Assembly: GCF_900116415.1 (NCBI RefSeq)
Contig: NZ_FPAP01000001.1
Location: forward strand, 248,001-312,000
Direction: 5' to 3'
Length of the DNA stretch: 64,000 bases
Origin: Chryseobacterium formosense
GTDB lineage: Bacteria; Bacteroidota; Bacteroidia; Flavobacteriales; Weeksellaceae
Made by a program: the position numbers and the translations under genes
Notes under the pieces: model-generated
Told to the model about the DNA's origin: nothing
The model's database searches: none
The model's input: only the letters and a program-made list of their open reading frames with translations
Part shown: positions 9,183-18,537 of the stretch, piece by piece
Layout of the letters: each line of letters starts with the position of its first letter
How positions within the stretch are numbered: the first letter of the stretch is position 1

Positions 9183-11180
9183 ATGAATTCCGAAAAACGC
9201 CCTATTAATTTTAGCTCTGATCTGATTATTCAGGCACTCGCTACCTCTCCTGCACCGACGTCAATTTACTCCGGCGAAAATATGATCATACAGTTTGCGA
9301 ACGCAGGAATGTTAGCGCTTTGGGGCAAAGATTCTTCGGTTATAGGAAAACCTTTGATTGAAGCTATTCCGGAACTGCACGGGCAACCGTTTTTAGATAT
9401 ATTGAAGGAAGTCTGGCGTACCGGTAAAACGTATTCAGTATCTGATGCTCCTGCCACGTTGATAAAAAACGGGATTGAAACGCTTGATTATTTCGATTAT
9501 GAATATAAAGCGCTTGTTGATCATAATAACAAAACATGGTGTATACTAAATACAGCCCTTGAAGTGACCTCGAGACGTGAGTTCTTGCAACAAATTCATG
9601 AAAAAGAAGAAAAAGAGCAGGTTCTGAAAGAGCAAATGGCAGCAACACTTGAAGAATTAACCGCAACAAATGAAGAGCTCAACTACTCAATAAAGCAGCT
9701 TGCCTACAGCAGGGAATATATTCGGACAATCATTGAACAGGCTCCGGTTGGTATTGCCATGCTGAAAGGACGTGAACATATTATTGAAATCGCCAATCCG
9801 GAAATCCTTAAAATTTGGGGACGTAAAGAATCGGAAGTAATAGGATATTCCCATGAAGATGCCCGCCCGGAACTAAAAGGGCAGCCTGTGAATGCTTGGC
9901 TAAAAGAAGTCTATGAAAGCGGAAAACCAAGAATTAATTCTGAATTTACCGTTAAATTACGTAATAATGACGGATTACGGGAAGCGATCGTCAATTCAAT
10001 TTATCAACCTATTTTTTCTGATGACGGAGATATTGAAGGGGTGCTTGTCATTTTAGAAGAAATCACCAAGCAAGTTTTGGAACGCAGGAAAAATGAGAAT
10101 GACCAGCAAATGTTGGCACTTGCTATAGACGCAGGCGAACTTGCCACTTTCTATTATCAGCCGGCAACAAATCTCTTTTCCGGAAACAACCTCCTCAAAA
10201 CTTGGTTTGGGCTTTCATCTCATGAAAATATTGACCTTTCTCTAGCACTAGCAGTCATCTTACCAGAAGATAGAGACAGGGTGAGTGCTGCAATCACGCA
10301 ATCTCTTAGTAAAGATTCTGATGGGCATTATTTCATAGAATACAGAATTCAAAACAGTACTGATAAAAAGGTAAGACTGCTTCAGGCAAACGGAAGAGTC
10401 TTCTACGATAAACAGGGAAATCCGCTTAGTCTTAACGGTACTTTAAGAGATATTACGGAACAAAAGAAAGAGGAACAGCGAAAAGATGATTTTATGGGAA
10501 TGGTAAGCCATGAACTGAAAACTCCGCTTACTTCTTTAAAGGCATATCTTCAGATTTTGCAGCAGATGGGAGTGAATATAGAAACTTCAAAGCAACAAGG
10601 AATGCTTGAAAAATCGTTAAAACAGGTAGATTATATGAACAATATGATCAATGGTTTTCTCAACGTATCCAGACTTGATTCTGCGCAGATGTACATTGAT
10701 AAAACAGTTTTTGATTTCCACTCTTTACTGTCGGAAATTGAGGATGAGGTTCTCTCAACAACACGTACACATCAATTCTTATTTAAATCGTCCACAAAAA
10801 CATTATTATCAGGAGACCGTGAAAAAATAGCACAGGTACTTCACAACCTTATTGGTAATGCAATTAAATATTCGCCTTTAGACTCACTGATTACAGTTGA
10901 GTATGTAAAAATCGGAGAAAGTTTAAAAGTAAGTGTTAAAGATGAGGGTAAAGGTATTTCGTCCGAAGACCAGGAACGAATTTTTGAACGTTATTATCGT
11001 GTAAAAGAAATTAAAAAAGGATCTGTAGCAGGTTTTGGTATCGGTCTTTATCTTTGTAAAGAGATCATCGAACTGCATAACGGAACTATTGAAGTGCAAA
11101 GTTCAGAAACAGACGGTAGCGTATTCTCGTTTTATCTGCCATTGAACGATTCTGAAAAAACTGTTCAGCAAATAAAATAG
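9183..11180 (+). CDS. Multi-PAS soluble sensor histidine kinase
   Basis: About 665 residues, no membrane segments, so a cytoplasmic sensor. Three PAS-type domains are visible: about 15-130 (ENMIIQFANAGMLALWGK), about 175-295 (GREHIIEIANPEILKIWGRKE) and about 310-430, the last ending in the PAC-like NGTLRDITEQKKEE. A short coiled coil separates the first two. The HisKA helix has the phosphoacceptor in VSHELKTP (His 443) and the HATPase_c domain carries NLIGNAIKYSP, DEGKGIS and GFGIGLYL. I chose the ATG at 9183 over a TTG at 9174. It is followed by two further kinases and two receivers on the same strand or convergent. Confidence 0.88.
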   Translation: MNSEKRPINFSSDLIIQALATSPAPTSIYSGENMIIQFANAGMLALWGKDSSVIGKPLIEAIPELHGQPFLDILKEVWRTGKTYSVSDAPATLIKNGIETLDYFDYEYKALVDHNNKTWCILNTALEVTSRREFLQQIHEKEEKEQVLKEQMAATLEELTATNEELNYSIKQLAYSREYIRTIIEQAPVGIAMLKGREHIIEIANPEILKIWGRKESEVIGYSHEDARPELKGQPVNAWLKEVYESGKPRINSEFTVKLRNNDGLREAIVNSIYQPIFSDDGDIEGVLVILEEITKQVLERRKNENDQQMLALAIDAGELATFYYQPATNLFSGNNLLKTWFGLSSHENIDLSLALAVILPEDRDRVSAAITQSLSKDSDGHYFIEYRIQNSTDKKVRLLQANGRVFYDKQGNPLSLNGTLRDITEQKKEEQRKDDFMGMVSHELKTPLTSLKAYLQILQQMGVNIETSKQQGMLEKSLKQVDYMNNMINGFLNVSRLDSAQMYIDKTVFDFHSLLSEIEDEVLSTTRTHQFLFKSSTKTLLSGDREKIAQVLHNLIGNAIKYSPLDSLITVEYVKIGESLKVSVKDEGKGISSEDQERIFERYYRVKEIKKGSVAGFGIGLYLCKEIIELHNGTIEVQSSETDGSVFSFYLPLNDSEKTVQQIK

Positions 11181-11310
11181 AAAGGTTTAAATAATGAACC
11201 CAAACTTTTGAAATTTTAAGCAGAAAATTATTCTGCGTAATGATTTTTTGGCATTTTTATTGTTAAAGTGGTATTAACCAAAAACCACTCATTTATAAAT
11301 TTACTTTTTT

Positions 11311-11340
11311 AAACCTCCTTATCACAAGGAGGTTTTGTTG
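11311..11340 (+). terminator. Intrinsic terminator after the first kinase
   Basis: A perfect 10-bp stem (AAACCTCCTT with AAGGAGGTTT) with a 5-nt loop is followed by TTGTTG. It sits between the first kinase and the convergent EF-Tu-like gene. The minus-strand flank is A-rich after the stem, so termination of the plus-strand transcript is the better reading. Confidence 0.7.
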
Positions 11341-11343
11341 TAT

Positions 11344-11655
11344 TCAGCCTTTGTATACTTCGGTGACAATTCCATCTGCAATAATTCCTGAATTGTCAGA
11401 AAGTTGAAAATCCATGCCTTTGTATAATTTTTCAAGAAATGGCTCGGCATTCATTAAAGTGATATTTACAGACGCCAGATCTCCCGGAAAAATTAAATCT
11501 GTATCTGCAAAGTTCTGTATTGCTATATAAGAATTCAATTCAAAAGGAAATTTAATTTCCGAGCGGTATCCTGTTGAAACAGGCGTAATAAGACCACCTC
11601 TTTCTGTAGAAAAATAATTAATTTGAGCTTTAAAGTGTAAAAGATGTTTCTCCAT
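11344..11655 (-). CDS. Stand-alone EF-Tu C-terminal-domain-like protein
   Basis: About 103 residues that resemble only domain III of elongation factor Tu: the phrases FKAQINYFSTERGGLITPVSTGYRSEI and FPGDLASVNITLM correspond to the EF-Tu pattern that reads E-A-x-V-Y-x-L-S-K-x-E-G-G-R-x-T-P-F and M-P-G-D-x-V. No GTPase domain is present in or near the gene. I took the ATG at 11655 rather than the TTG six codons upstream. Such single-domain proteins occur in Bacteroidota with no assigned role; binding to a nucleic acid or to a translation partner is possible but unproven. It stands alone between two plus-strand kinases. Confidence 0.7.
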   Translation of the reverse strand: MEKHLLHFKAQINYFSTERGGLITPVSTGYRSEIKFPFELNSYIAIQNFADTDLIFPGDLASVNITLMNAEPFLEKLYKGMDFQLSDNSGIIADGIVTEVYKG

Positions 11656-11673
11656 GGCAAAATAATCTGGCAA

Positions 11674-11967
11674 ATATATGAGTTTACTGATCTTAGCAGA
11701 GTCTCATAATTATTTATTTCATCAAATTTATAATAAATAAAACGGCATATCTATAAATCAGATTCTGATTCTACAACAATGGTATAATCTTGGATGATCA
11801 GTTCGTCATTTAAATTGATTACATTACAAAAATCATCCAGAATAATTTAATGAAAAATAGCATGGTAACAATCTTTGAGTATGTTGATATTTTACTTAAA
11901 TTTTTCAAAAAATTACTCAATAATACCATATATTTACCTTAAGAATTAATTTTTTTCTACAATCAAT
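11674..11967. other. Intergenic region, no gene seen
   Basis: About 300 AT-rich bases upstream of the second kinase. I see no credible ORF. A TATATTTA box at about 11930 is one base from the TAnnTTTG consensus and may be the kinase promoter. Confidence 0.4.
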
Positions 11968-14088
11968 ATGATTGAAAACAGTTTCAACAAAAATATTTTG
12001 CCCGATAATGAGGCAGATCGTCTACAAGCTTTAGAGCACTACAAAATTACAGATACACCGTCTGAAAAAAGTTTTGACAGCATATGCAGACTTGCCGCAA
12101 AGACTTTTGGTGTACCCATTTCCCTTTTGTCAATTGTTGATGCGGAATCGGTATTTTTTAAGTCCAACATCGGCATGGGCACGAAAAAAAAAGCTTACCG
12201 GGGAGATAGTTTATGTGCGCTTGCAATTCTTGATGATCAGGTTACCGTATTTGAAGATGCATTAAAAGAACCTTGCCTTTTAACTAATCCTAATGTAGTT
12301 GGTGATTTCGGACTGAGGTTTTATGCTGGTGCGCCATTGATAACCCATGACGGATACCTGATTGGAAGCTTGTGTATCATTGATAAACAAAAAAGAACAT
12401 TTTCCCAGAAAGACAGAATGATTTTGGAAGGTTTTGCAGAGATTGCGATGGATCAAATTGAACTAAGGCGCTCATCAATCGAAACTATCGAAAAACTCGC
12501 AGGAGCTCAAATAAACATCAAAAATGCGGTCAATGAGCTTGCTGCTGTTAATAGTAAATTAGAGTTGAAAAATGAAGAACTCAAAACAGTTAATAACAAG
12601 CTTCAAAAATCTTTCGACCTTACAAAAACCCTCAATTCCGATCTTGAAATAAGCGAACAGAGGCTGAAGTCTTTCATTAGCAAAGCACCCATAGCCTTCG
12701 GTATTCTTAAAGGTGAAAATATGATCATTGAACTTGCCAATGATATGATTCTGAAGATTTGGGGCAAAACTTCTTCCGTCATAGGAGTTCCGCTTGTAGA
12801 AGCAATGCCCGAACTGAAAGATCAGCCATATCCTAAGCTTTTGGAAAATGTTTACAAAAGTGGTGAAACTTTTATTGGAGACACTGCCTACGTAAAAATG
12901 GAATCAGATGGAGTAATGCGAGATTGCTATTTTGATTTTGTTTATGAACCTTTAAAAGATCATCAGAATAAAACATTTGCCATCATTGTAATTGCCAATG
13001 AGGTGACAGAGAGAATCAGCAATAAGCTGGAGCTTGAAGAACTTAATCGTCAGTTTGAAATAGCACTTCATGCAGGGCAGTTGGGTTCATATAATTTAAA
13101 CATTAAAACAGGCGAGATGACCTGTTCAGAAATTTGTAAGAGCAATTACGGTCGGCTTGCAAATGAAAAATTTGACTTTGCGGATCTTATAGAATGTATC
13201 GAACCTGAGTTTAAAGACATGGTTGCAGAAAAAGTTTCGGAGTCAATAGCCAACAAAACGCAATACAATGCAGAATACCTGATAAAATGGCCCGACGGAT
13301 CGCTCCACTGGATGAGTGCTTCCGGTCTTCCAGGTTGTGATGCAGAAGGAAATGTTACAAACATGATTGGTGTAACTGTAGACATCACAAAAAGAAAAAA
13401 TTATGAAGTTCAAAAAGATGACTTTTTAAGTATTGCAAGTCATGAACTCAAAACTCCGATCACCAGTCTTAAAGCTACTGTGCAGTTATTATCAAAACTT
13501 AAATCAAATCCGGAGCATCCCATCATTCCTAAACTAATCGATCAGGCTGATAAAAGTACAGATAAGCTGAGTACACTCGTCGACGATCTTCTGAATATGC
13601 ATAGGATAAGCGAAGGAAAACTGAAACTTGAAGAAAGCCATTTCGATTTAGCAACAATGATTGAAAATTGCTGTAATGAAGTTGGTATGACAGGCAATCA
13701 TTATTTTAAAATAATATCTGATGGTGTTGCAACAGCTTATGGAGATGAACAAAAGCTGGAGCAGGTGGTTCTTAATTTTATTAACAATGCGATAAAGTAT
13801 GCACCACAGTCTGATGAAATTGTAATCTCTATTGAATGTGAAACAGACAATTTTAAAATCAGTGTAACAGATCAGGGAGAAGGGATCGATCCTGCTATTC
13901 AGCCTAAATTATTTGATCGTTATTTCAGAGCCAGTCATGACGGAAGAAAGTATAGTGGTTTGGGATTGGGACTTTACATTTCATCAGAAATTGTTACAAG
14001 GCATGGCGGAGAGATAGGTGTTATAAGTAAAGTAGGTGAAGGAAGCACCTTTTGGTTTAGCATTCCTGCAAAAAAAGAATTATTATAA
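11968..14088 (+). CDS. GAF-PAS-PAS soluble sensor histidine kinase
   Basis: A 706-residue cytoplasmic kinase. Residues about 25-170 form a GAF domain (FGVPISLLSIVDAESVFFKS ... GAPLITHDGYLIGSLCIID), followed by a coiled coil (about 175-228), PAS domains at about 235-350 and 360-480 (the latter ending in NMIGVTVDITKRKN), HisKA with ASHELKTP (His 492), and HATPase_c with NFINNAIKYAP, DQGEGIDP and GLGLGLYI. The first PAS is clearly related to the PAS domains of the upstream kinase (ENMIIELANDMILKIWGK), so the two genes likely share ancestry. Ligand unknown. The GAF domain resembles those N-terminal to many Bacteroidota hybrid sensors. Confidence 0.88.
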   Translation: MIENSFNKNILPDNEADRLQALEHYKITDTPSEKSFDSICRLAAKTFGVPISLLSIVDAESVFFKSNIGMGTKKKAYRGDSLCALAILDDQVTVFEDALKEPCLLTNPNVVGDFGLRFYAGAPLITHDGYLIGSLCIIDKQKRTFSQKDRMILEGFAEIAMDQIELRRSSIETIEKLAGAQINIKNAVNELAAVNSKLELKNEELKTVNNKLQKSFDLTKTLNSDLEISEQRLKSFISKAPIAFGILKGENMIIELANDMILKIWGKTSSVIGVPLVEAMPELKDQPYPKLLENVYKSGETFIGDTAYVKMESDGVMRDCYFDFVYEPLKDHQNKTFAIIVIANEVTERISNKLELEELNRQFEIALHAGQLGSYNLNIKTGEMTCSEICKSNYGRLANEKFDFADLIECIEPEFKDMVAEKVSESIANKTQYNAEYLIKWPDGSLHWMSASGLPGCDAEGNVTNMIGVTVDITKRKNYEVQKDDFLSIASHELKTPITSLKATVQLLSKLKSNPEHPIIPKLIDQADKSTDKLSTLVDDLLNMHRISEGKLKLEESHFDLATMIENCCNEVGMTGNHYFKIISDGVATAYGDEQKLEQVVLNFINNAIKYAPQSDEIVISIECETDNFKISVTDQGEGIDPAIQPKLFDRYFRASHDGRKYSGLGLGLYISSEIVTRHGGEIGVISKVGEGSTFWFSIPAKKELL

Positions 14089-14229
14089 AATATCAATCAT
14101 TTGTGAATTTTTAATTTTGTATAGTAAAGGCATACAATTTGTGTAAATAAAATCAGGTTTTACAGGTCTATTAATATCCCAGGAATGATAGAATGTAATT
14201 AAATCTTATTTTAAGCGTGAAAAACAATT

Positions 14230-15726
14230 ATGAGCGATTTATTAAACATATATATCCAGGCATTGGATTCCGCAAATTCAGGAATTATCATAACCGATAA
14301 TACCCAACGGGATAATCCAATCATCTATTGTAATAAAGCATTTGAAAAAATAACAGGCTACAGTCATGACCAGATTATAGGTCACAATTGTCGCTTTTTA
14401 CAGGCTCAGGATCGTTCACAGGATGAAAGGTTTTTGATTAAAAGCTGTATCGAGCAAGGAAAAGACTGTCGTGTTGAAATCAGAAATTATAAAAAAAACG
14501 GTAAATTATTCTGGAATGAACTGTATATATCACCGGTGAAAAATGAAAAAGGTGAAATCACAAATTTTATAGGTGTACAAAACGATATTACTGATAGGAA
14601 AAAGTCAGAACACGAATTAAGAGAAGAAAAATCGTCCATCGAAAAGAAAATACTGGAAAGAACTAAAGAACTGGTAGAAAGTGAAGCCTTCCTTTCAAGT
14701 ATTATTCAGACAGTAAGAGAAAGCTTGTTGGTGTTGGATACGAACTATATTGTCCTCAGTGCAAACAATCATTTCCTGAATTCTTTCAAGGTTTCAAAGG
14801 AAGAAACTGTGGGCAAGCTTTTATTTGAATTGGGAAATCATCAGTGGAATATTGAAACATTAAAAGAGCTTCTTACAAAGATACTTCCAACCAATAATCC
14901 TGTCATTGATTATGAAGTTGAACACGTTTTCCCACATATCGGAAAAAAGGTGATGCTTCTTAATGCATATCGCATCGAATTTGAAGGACAGTATAAGGAC
15001 AGAATACTCATTGCGATTGAAGATATTACTGAAAAAAAGGAAACCGATAGAAGAAAAGATGATTTTCTGTCTATTGCAAGTCACGAACTCAAGACACCAT
15101 TAACTACGATAAAAGGTCTCATTCAGATATTGCAGCGTATGGTTCCGCCTGACAGTAGTGATAAGTTTGAAAACACCTTAGATAAGGTTGCTATGTATGT
15201 AGATCGGCTTAATGATTTAATATCTGATCTTTTGGATACTTCCAAAATACAATCAGGAAATATAGAACTGCATAAAGAGGAATTTGATATAGATTCTGCA
15301 ATCGCTGAAACGATAGATAATCTTTCTTTAGCTGCACCTAATCATACCATAACTTTAAATGGTAAAACCGGAGTGGCGATTATGGGAGACGAACTACAGA
15401 TTTCGCAGGTACTGAATAATCTAATCTCAAATGCCATTAAATATTCTCCTGGTTCAGATAAAGTAGATGTCTACATTAGTAAAGTAGGAAATTTTGTTAA
15501 AGTTTCTGTTCGTGATTACGGAATGGGAATCAGTGCGCAGGATAAAAGTAAAATTTTTGAACGTTTTTTCAGGGTTAGAGATATTCAGAAAAAATTTCCA
15601 GGTTTAGGAATTGGTTTATATATTTCGCACGAGATTATTGCAAACCACAACGGAACTTTGTGGGTAGAAAGTGAAATAGGCGAGGGTTCTACATTTAGTT
15701 TTACACTTCCAATACTCAATAAGTAA
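14230..15726 (+). CDS. LOV-PAS histidine kinase (putative blue-light photoreceptor)
   Basis: A 498-residue soluble kinase whose first domain (about 8-125) is a canonical LOV domain. It has GHNCRFLQ with the adduct-forming Cys at residue 54, the FMN-contacting Asn, Arg and Gln of the same motif, NYKKNGKLFWNEL, and the closing FIGVQNDITDRK. These are the residues known to bind flavin and form the light-induced cysteinyl-C4a adduct. A second PAS domain (about 155-265) is less specific. HisKA shows ASHELKTP with His 285, and HATPase_c shows NLISNAIKYSP, DYGMGIS and GLGIGLYI. Five bases separate it from the downstream receiver, so the receiver is the likely phosphoacceptor. Light sensing is inferred from motif conservation. 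Confidence 0.9.
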   Translation: MSDLLNIYIQALDSANSGIIITDNTQRDNPIIYCNKAFEKITGYSHDQIIGHNCRFLQAQDRSQDERFLIKSCIEQGKDCRVEIRNYKKNGKLFWNELYISPVKNEKGEITNFIGVQNDITDRKKSEHELREEKSSIEKKILERTKELVESEAFLSSIIQTVRESLLVLDTNYIVLSANNHFLNSFKVSKEETVGKLLFELGNHQWNIETLKELLTKILPTNNPVIDYEVEHVFPHIGKKVMLLNAYRIEFEGQYKDRILIAIEDITEKKETDRRKDDFLSIASHELKTPLTTIKGLIQILQRMVPPDSSDKFENTLDKVAMYVDRLNDLISDLLDTSKIQSGNIELHKEEFDIDSAIAETIDNLSLAAPNHTITLNGKTGVAIMGDELQISQVLNNLISNAIKYSPGSDKVDVYISKVGNFVKVSVRDYGMGISAQDKSKIFERFFRVRDIQKKFPGLGIGLYISHEIIANHNGTLWVESEIGEGSTFSFTLPILNK

Positions 15727-15731
15727 ATAAA

Positions 15732-16094
15732 ATGAGCATGAAAACAATTATGGTTTGTGATGACGATCAGGGTATTGTCGATGTATTAGAAATACTTCTT
15801 GATGCGGAGGGGTTTAATGTTATTACAGAAATTAACAGTACAAATCTGCTCAAAAAGATTGAGGTTCATAAGCCCGATCTGCTTCTTCTGGATCTGTGGA
15901 TGCCTTTGCTGTCCGGAGATCAGGTTCTTAAAACAATTCGAAATACTGAATCTATAAAAAAACTGCCCGTTATTGTATTGTCTGCAAGTGTTGACGGCTC
16001 AGATATCGCCGAAGATGCGGGAGCGAATGATTTTGTTGCCAAGCCATTCAACTTAGACGATATCATCAATAAAATTAAGGTTTTCTTATATTAG
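15732..16094 (+). CDS. Single-domain response regulator (receiver only)
   Basis: A 120-residue CheY-like receiver with acidic pocket DDD (10-12), phosphoacceptor Asp 54 in LLDLWMP, and the conserved Lys in FVAKPF. No output domain follows. It starts 5 bases after the LOV kinase stop, so the two are co-transcribed and the kinase is its probable phosphodonor. It is clearly paralogous to the convergent receiver downstream, with the same DDDQGI, PDLxLLDLWMPLLSG and AKPF blocks at the same residue numbers. Confidence 0.88.
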   Translation: MSMKTIMVCDDDQGIVDVLEILLDAEGFNVITEINSTNLLKKIEVHKPDLLLLDLWMPLLSGDQVLKTIRNTESIKKLPVIVLSASVDGSDIAEDAGANDFVAKPFNLDDIINKIKVFLY

Positions 16095-16131
16095 TTTATG
16101 TTTTGTACCATAAGCCTACTGTGATTTATAA

Positions 16132-16521
16132 TTACGCTAACGTTTTTCTTTGAGAAGATTTGTCTAAAAGCAGGTTTATTTTAGAAACAATTTCGTTCAT
16201 ATCAAAAGGTTTGGCGATGAAAGAGTCTGCACCGGCTTCAAATGCAATGTCATCACCCTCTACGCTCGCTGAAAAAACAATGACAGGTATATCTTTAATC
16301 TCTTCAATAGATCTGATTGATCTTAATATCTGTTCGCCGGAAAGAAGAGGCATCCATAAATCTAATAATATCAGATCTGGTTTATTTTCACATATTCTGG
16401 TAATAACCTTCGTGCTGTCGATCTCAGTAATGGCAGTGAATTCCTGCATTTCCAGCATGATCTCCAAAACATCGAGTATTCCCTGATCATCATCGCAAAC
16501 TAGGATTTTCTTATTCTTCAT
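16132..16521 (-). CDS. Single-domain response regulator (receiver only), convergent paralogue
   Basis: A 129-residue CheY-like receiver on the opposite strand from its paralogue: DDD at 10-12, phosphoacceptor Asp 54 in LLDLWMP, and Lys in FIAKPF. It has its own promoter region, so the two receivers can be controlled separately although they face each other across 37 bases. The arrangement suggests an inverted duplication. It may compete for phosphate from the same kinases, which is inference. Confidence 0.87.
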   Translation of the reverse strand: MKNKKILVCDDDQGILDVLEIMLEMQEFTAITEIDSTKVITRICENKPDLILLDLWMPLLSGEQILRSIRSIEEIKDIPVIVFSASVEGDDIAFEAGADSFIAKPFDMNEIVSKINLLLDKSSQRKTLA

Positions 16522-16747
16522 TATATCAGTTTTTAGGTTGGGAATGCCAACAATTTAATTGATTTCAATAGCAAAAATAATTCCATTTTATCACATAAGA
16601 GTTAAAAAGATTGTATTGATGTGTTTTTATTAATAAAATTAATATTTTAATGCAGTGAAATCTTTCACAATATCAAACAAGATGTTAACTTTAAGCATTA
16701 ATCTTGTAATTCAAAAATTATCAAACACGAATAACCATTTATGAATT

Positions 16748-17047
16748 CTATAAAATTTCAATATTTCTCCGATCTTTTGCGGCTTTAACGACCTCTTCAA
16801 TCTTTTCGAAATCGGTATTGATCGAAATTTCATAACTGTTTGCCAAAAAGAGCGTTACAAATCCTTTTGTATTATGACTTACAAAAGCAATCTGATCAAC
16901 ATTTACAACAATTGGCTCTGCAATTTCCGATAGGTGCAGAGTATAATTTATTTTAAAAATGCTATGAATTATAGTATGATTGATGTGTATCAATCCTGAA
17001 CTTGTCGTGTATATTTTGGGTGACTGCAATAATAAATCTTTGATCAA
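16748..17047 (-). CDS. Small FlbD/LytTR-like hypothetical protein with non-ATG start
   Basis: A 99-residue reading frame. The second half (VNVDQIAFVSHNTKGFVTLFLANSYEISI ... DFEKIEEVVKAAK) has the short-strand then helix pattern seen in small FlbD-type proteins, where a residue row of I-E-x-I-x-x-x-D-x-V-I-x-L-x-x-G is followed by a helix. That resemblance is weak. The frame has no ATG at all: the only bacterial-type starts are the TTG used here or rarer codons upstream, so the true start is uncertain. It lies between the receiver genes and further small genes on the same strand. Function unknown. Confidence 0.45.
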   Translation of the reverse strand: MIKDLLLQSPKIYTTSSGLIHINHTIIHSIFKINYTLHLSEIAEPIVVNVDQIAFVSHNTKGFVTLFLANSYEISINTDFEKIEEVVKAAKDRRNIEIL

Positions 17048-17224
17048 ATATAGAATAAAAATTTTCTCTGAAAAGATGGTGTGGTATTAATAATATTTTT
17101 AAAATTTAAATAAATTGAAAAAAAGATTTTAGATTAACTTAAATCTTTTTAAACATTAATCAAAAAAAGATGATTAAATTATCAGTATCTTTATCTACTT
17201 GTGCATTTTTTAAAAATTTATGGC

Positions 17225-17512
17225 ATGGATAAACAGATGCTGAGACTGAAAAACCTGATTGATCAATATCTCTATAAATCAAAAGAAGATATAGCGAAAG
17301 TTTTTGCAAAACCTTTAAAAAAATCTGACGGTTATGCATGGTCTTATAGGGAATTCTCATTAGGTCTTTTTACTTATGAAACCATTTTTATATTTGATGA
17401 GGACATTGTAGTTGACATTGTAATCTGTAAATATTTTCTGTGGATCGAAGTCAGAAATACCTTTTATTTTGAAGGACAAAAACCCGAATATCGAAGAATC
17501 GATCTTTGGTAG
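17225..17512 (+). CDS. Hypothetical protein
   Basis: About 95 residues from the ATG at 17225; a GTG start at 17201 is the alternative. The sequence is charged at the N-terminus (KQMLRLKNLIDQYLYKSKEDI) and ends in alternating hydrophobic strands (FLWIEVRNTFYF). No signal peptide or membrane segment. I do not recognise a family. It is flanked by minus-strand genes and is not obviously in an operon. Confidence 0.5.
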   Translation: MDKQMLRLKNLIDQYLYKSKEDIAKVFAKPLKKSDGYAWSYREFSLGLFTYETIFIFDEDIVVDIVICKYFLWIEVRNTFYFEGQKPEYRRIDLW

Positions 17513-17694
17513 CAGATTCGTGATGTATTTGTGAATTGAATTTGAAATAAACTTAATAGGATGCGGTAATACTTTTGAAGATTGTTCATGCTAAAATAGC
17601 TTCTGATTGCCAGCATTACTAACTGAACCTTTTTCGTAATATGCCCATTTATGCAGTACAAAATCAATGCTTGCAGCGGGTTACAACGGTGTAC

Positions 17695-18537
17695 TTAAGA
17701 ATGCTTTTCTTTCATTTTTCTGTTGATCCATCTTTTGGATGAGGTATATTCTGATCGTAGTGGATACATACCGCCTGAAAATATATATAGTAAGTTGTTC
17801 CAGAAATTATTTTTCCTGTAGAATTCATGACTGTAGCTGGCTAATATTTTTAAGTATTCTTGTTCATATTCCTTTGCTTCCTGTAATGTGTAGTTTTCCG
17901 GAATATCTTTAATGATATCCATAGCAGTTTGGTTAAAGATTTTAGGCGAAGATTTTTGTATAAAGTCCAATTCAATCCTGCACATTCCGATAAGTGGAGC
18001 GAGTAAAGAAAAAATTTCATCATAAAAGTTACAAATATTTACCTTCAATGATAATCTTTCTTCTTCTGGTAAAATCTGGGTAGCTAACTGAATGAGTTTT
18101 TTGTGGCTTTTTTCCAATTCATCTGTATAGGTTTTGTTTTGCTGCCAGAATATAGGTGTATTGATTTTATATTTCTTGATAATAGTTTCCAGTATATATT
18201 CAAACTGTATTCTGACATATTTTATATTTTCGCTCAGGTCTTCTAAAACAGACTGCCACAGATTATGTTGGCTTAGTCTACAGTATGTACTAAATACCAA
18301 TCTTGATCTGTTGTTAAGTTTCTGTAATTCTTTTAGCATTCTAAGAATTTCCTTTGCATCCCTTTCCAGGGTGATATTGGCGTTTCTAATATAGAATAAA
18401 GCAACAAACTGTGAATAATAGGCTCTTCTTGAAATATTTTTTTTATTTCTGAGTCCCAATTTGCTTTTTGGATGCTTAGTTAATTTTTTCATCAGAGTTT
18501 TATTGTAAATCTTTTTTATTAATGATCCCTTTTTCAA
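17695..18537 (-). CDS. Hypothetical helical protein
   Basis: A 280-residue, very basic at its start (KKGSLIKKIYNKTLMKKLTKHPKSK), otherwise mostly helical protein with no signal peptide. No catalytic motif that I recognise; there are regions rich in Tyr, Leu and Glu but no repeats. Its start lies inside the preceding 76-residue ORF (38-base overlap), and that ORF in turn overlaps the cupin gene, so the three are probably translated as a coupled unit with the cupin gene first. Confidence 0.6.
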   Translation of the reverse strand: MKKGSLIKKIYNKTLMKKLTKHPKSKLGLRNKKNISRRAYYSQFVALFYIRNANITLERDAKEILRMLKELQKLNNRSRLVFSTYCRLSQHNLWQSVLEDLSENIKYVRIQFEYILETIIKKYKINTPIFWQQNKTYTDELEKSHKKLIQLATQILPEEERLSLKVNICNFYDEIFSLLAPLIGMCRIELDFIQKSSPKIFNQTAMDIIKDIPENYTLQEAKEYEQEYLKILASYSHEFYRKNNFWNNLLYIFSGGMYPLRSEYTSSKRWINRKMKEKHS

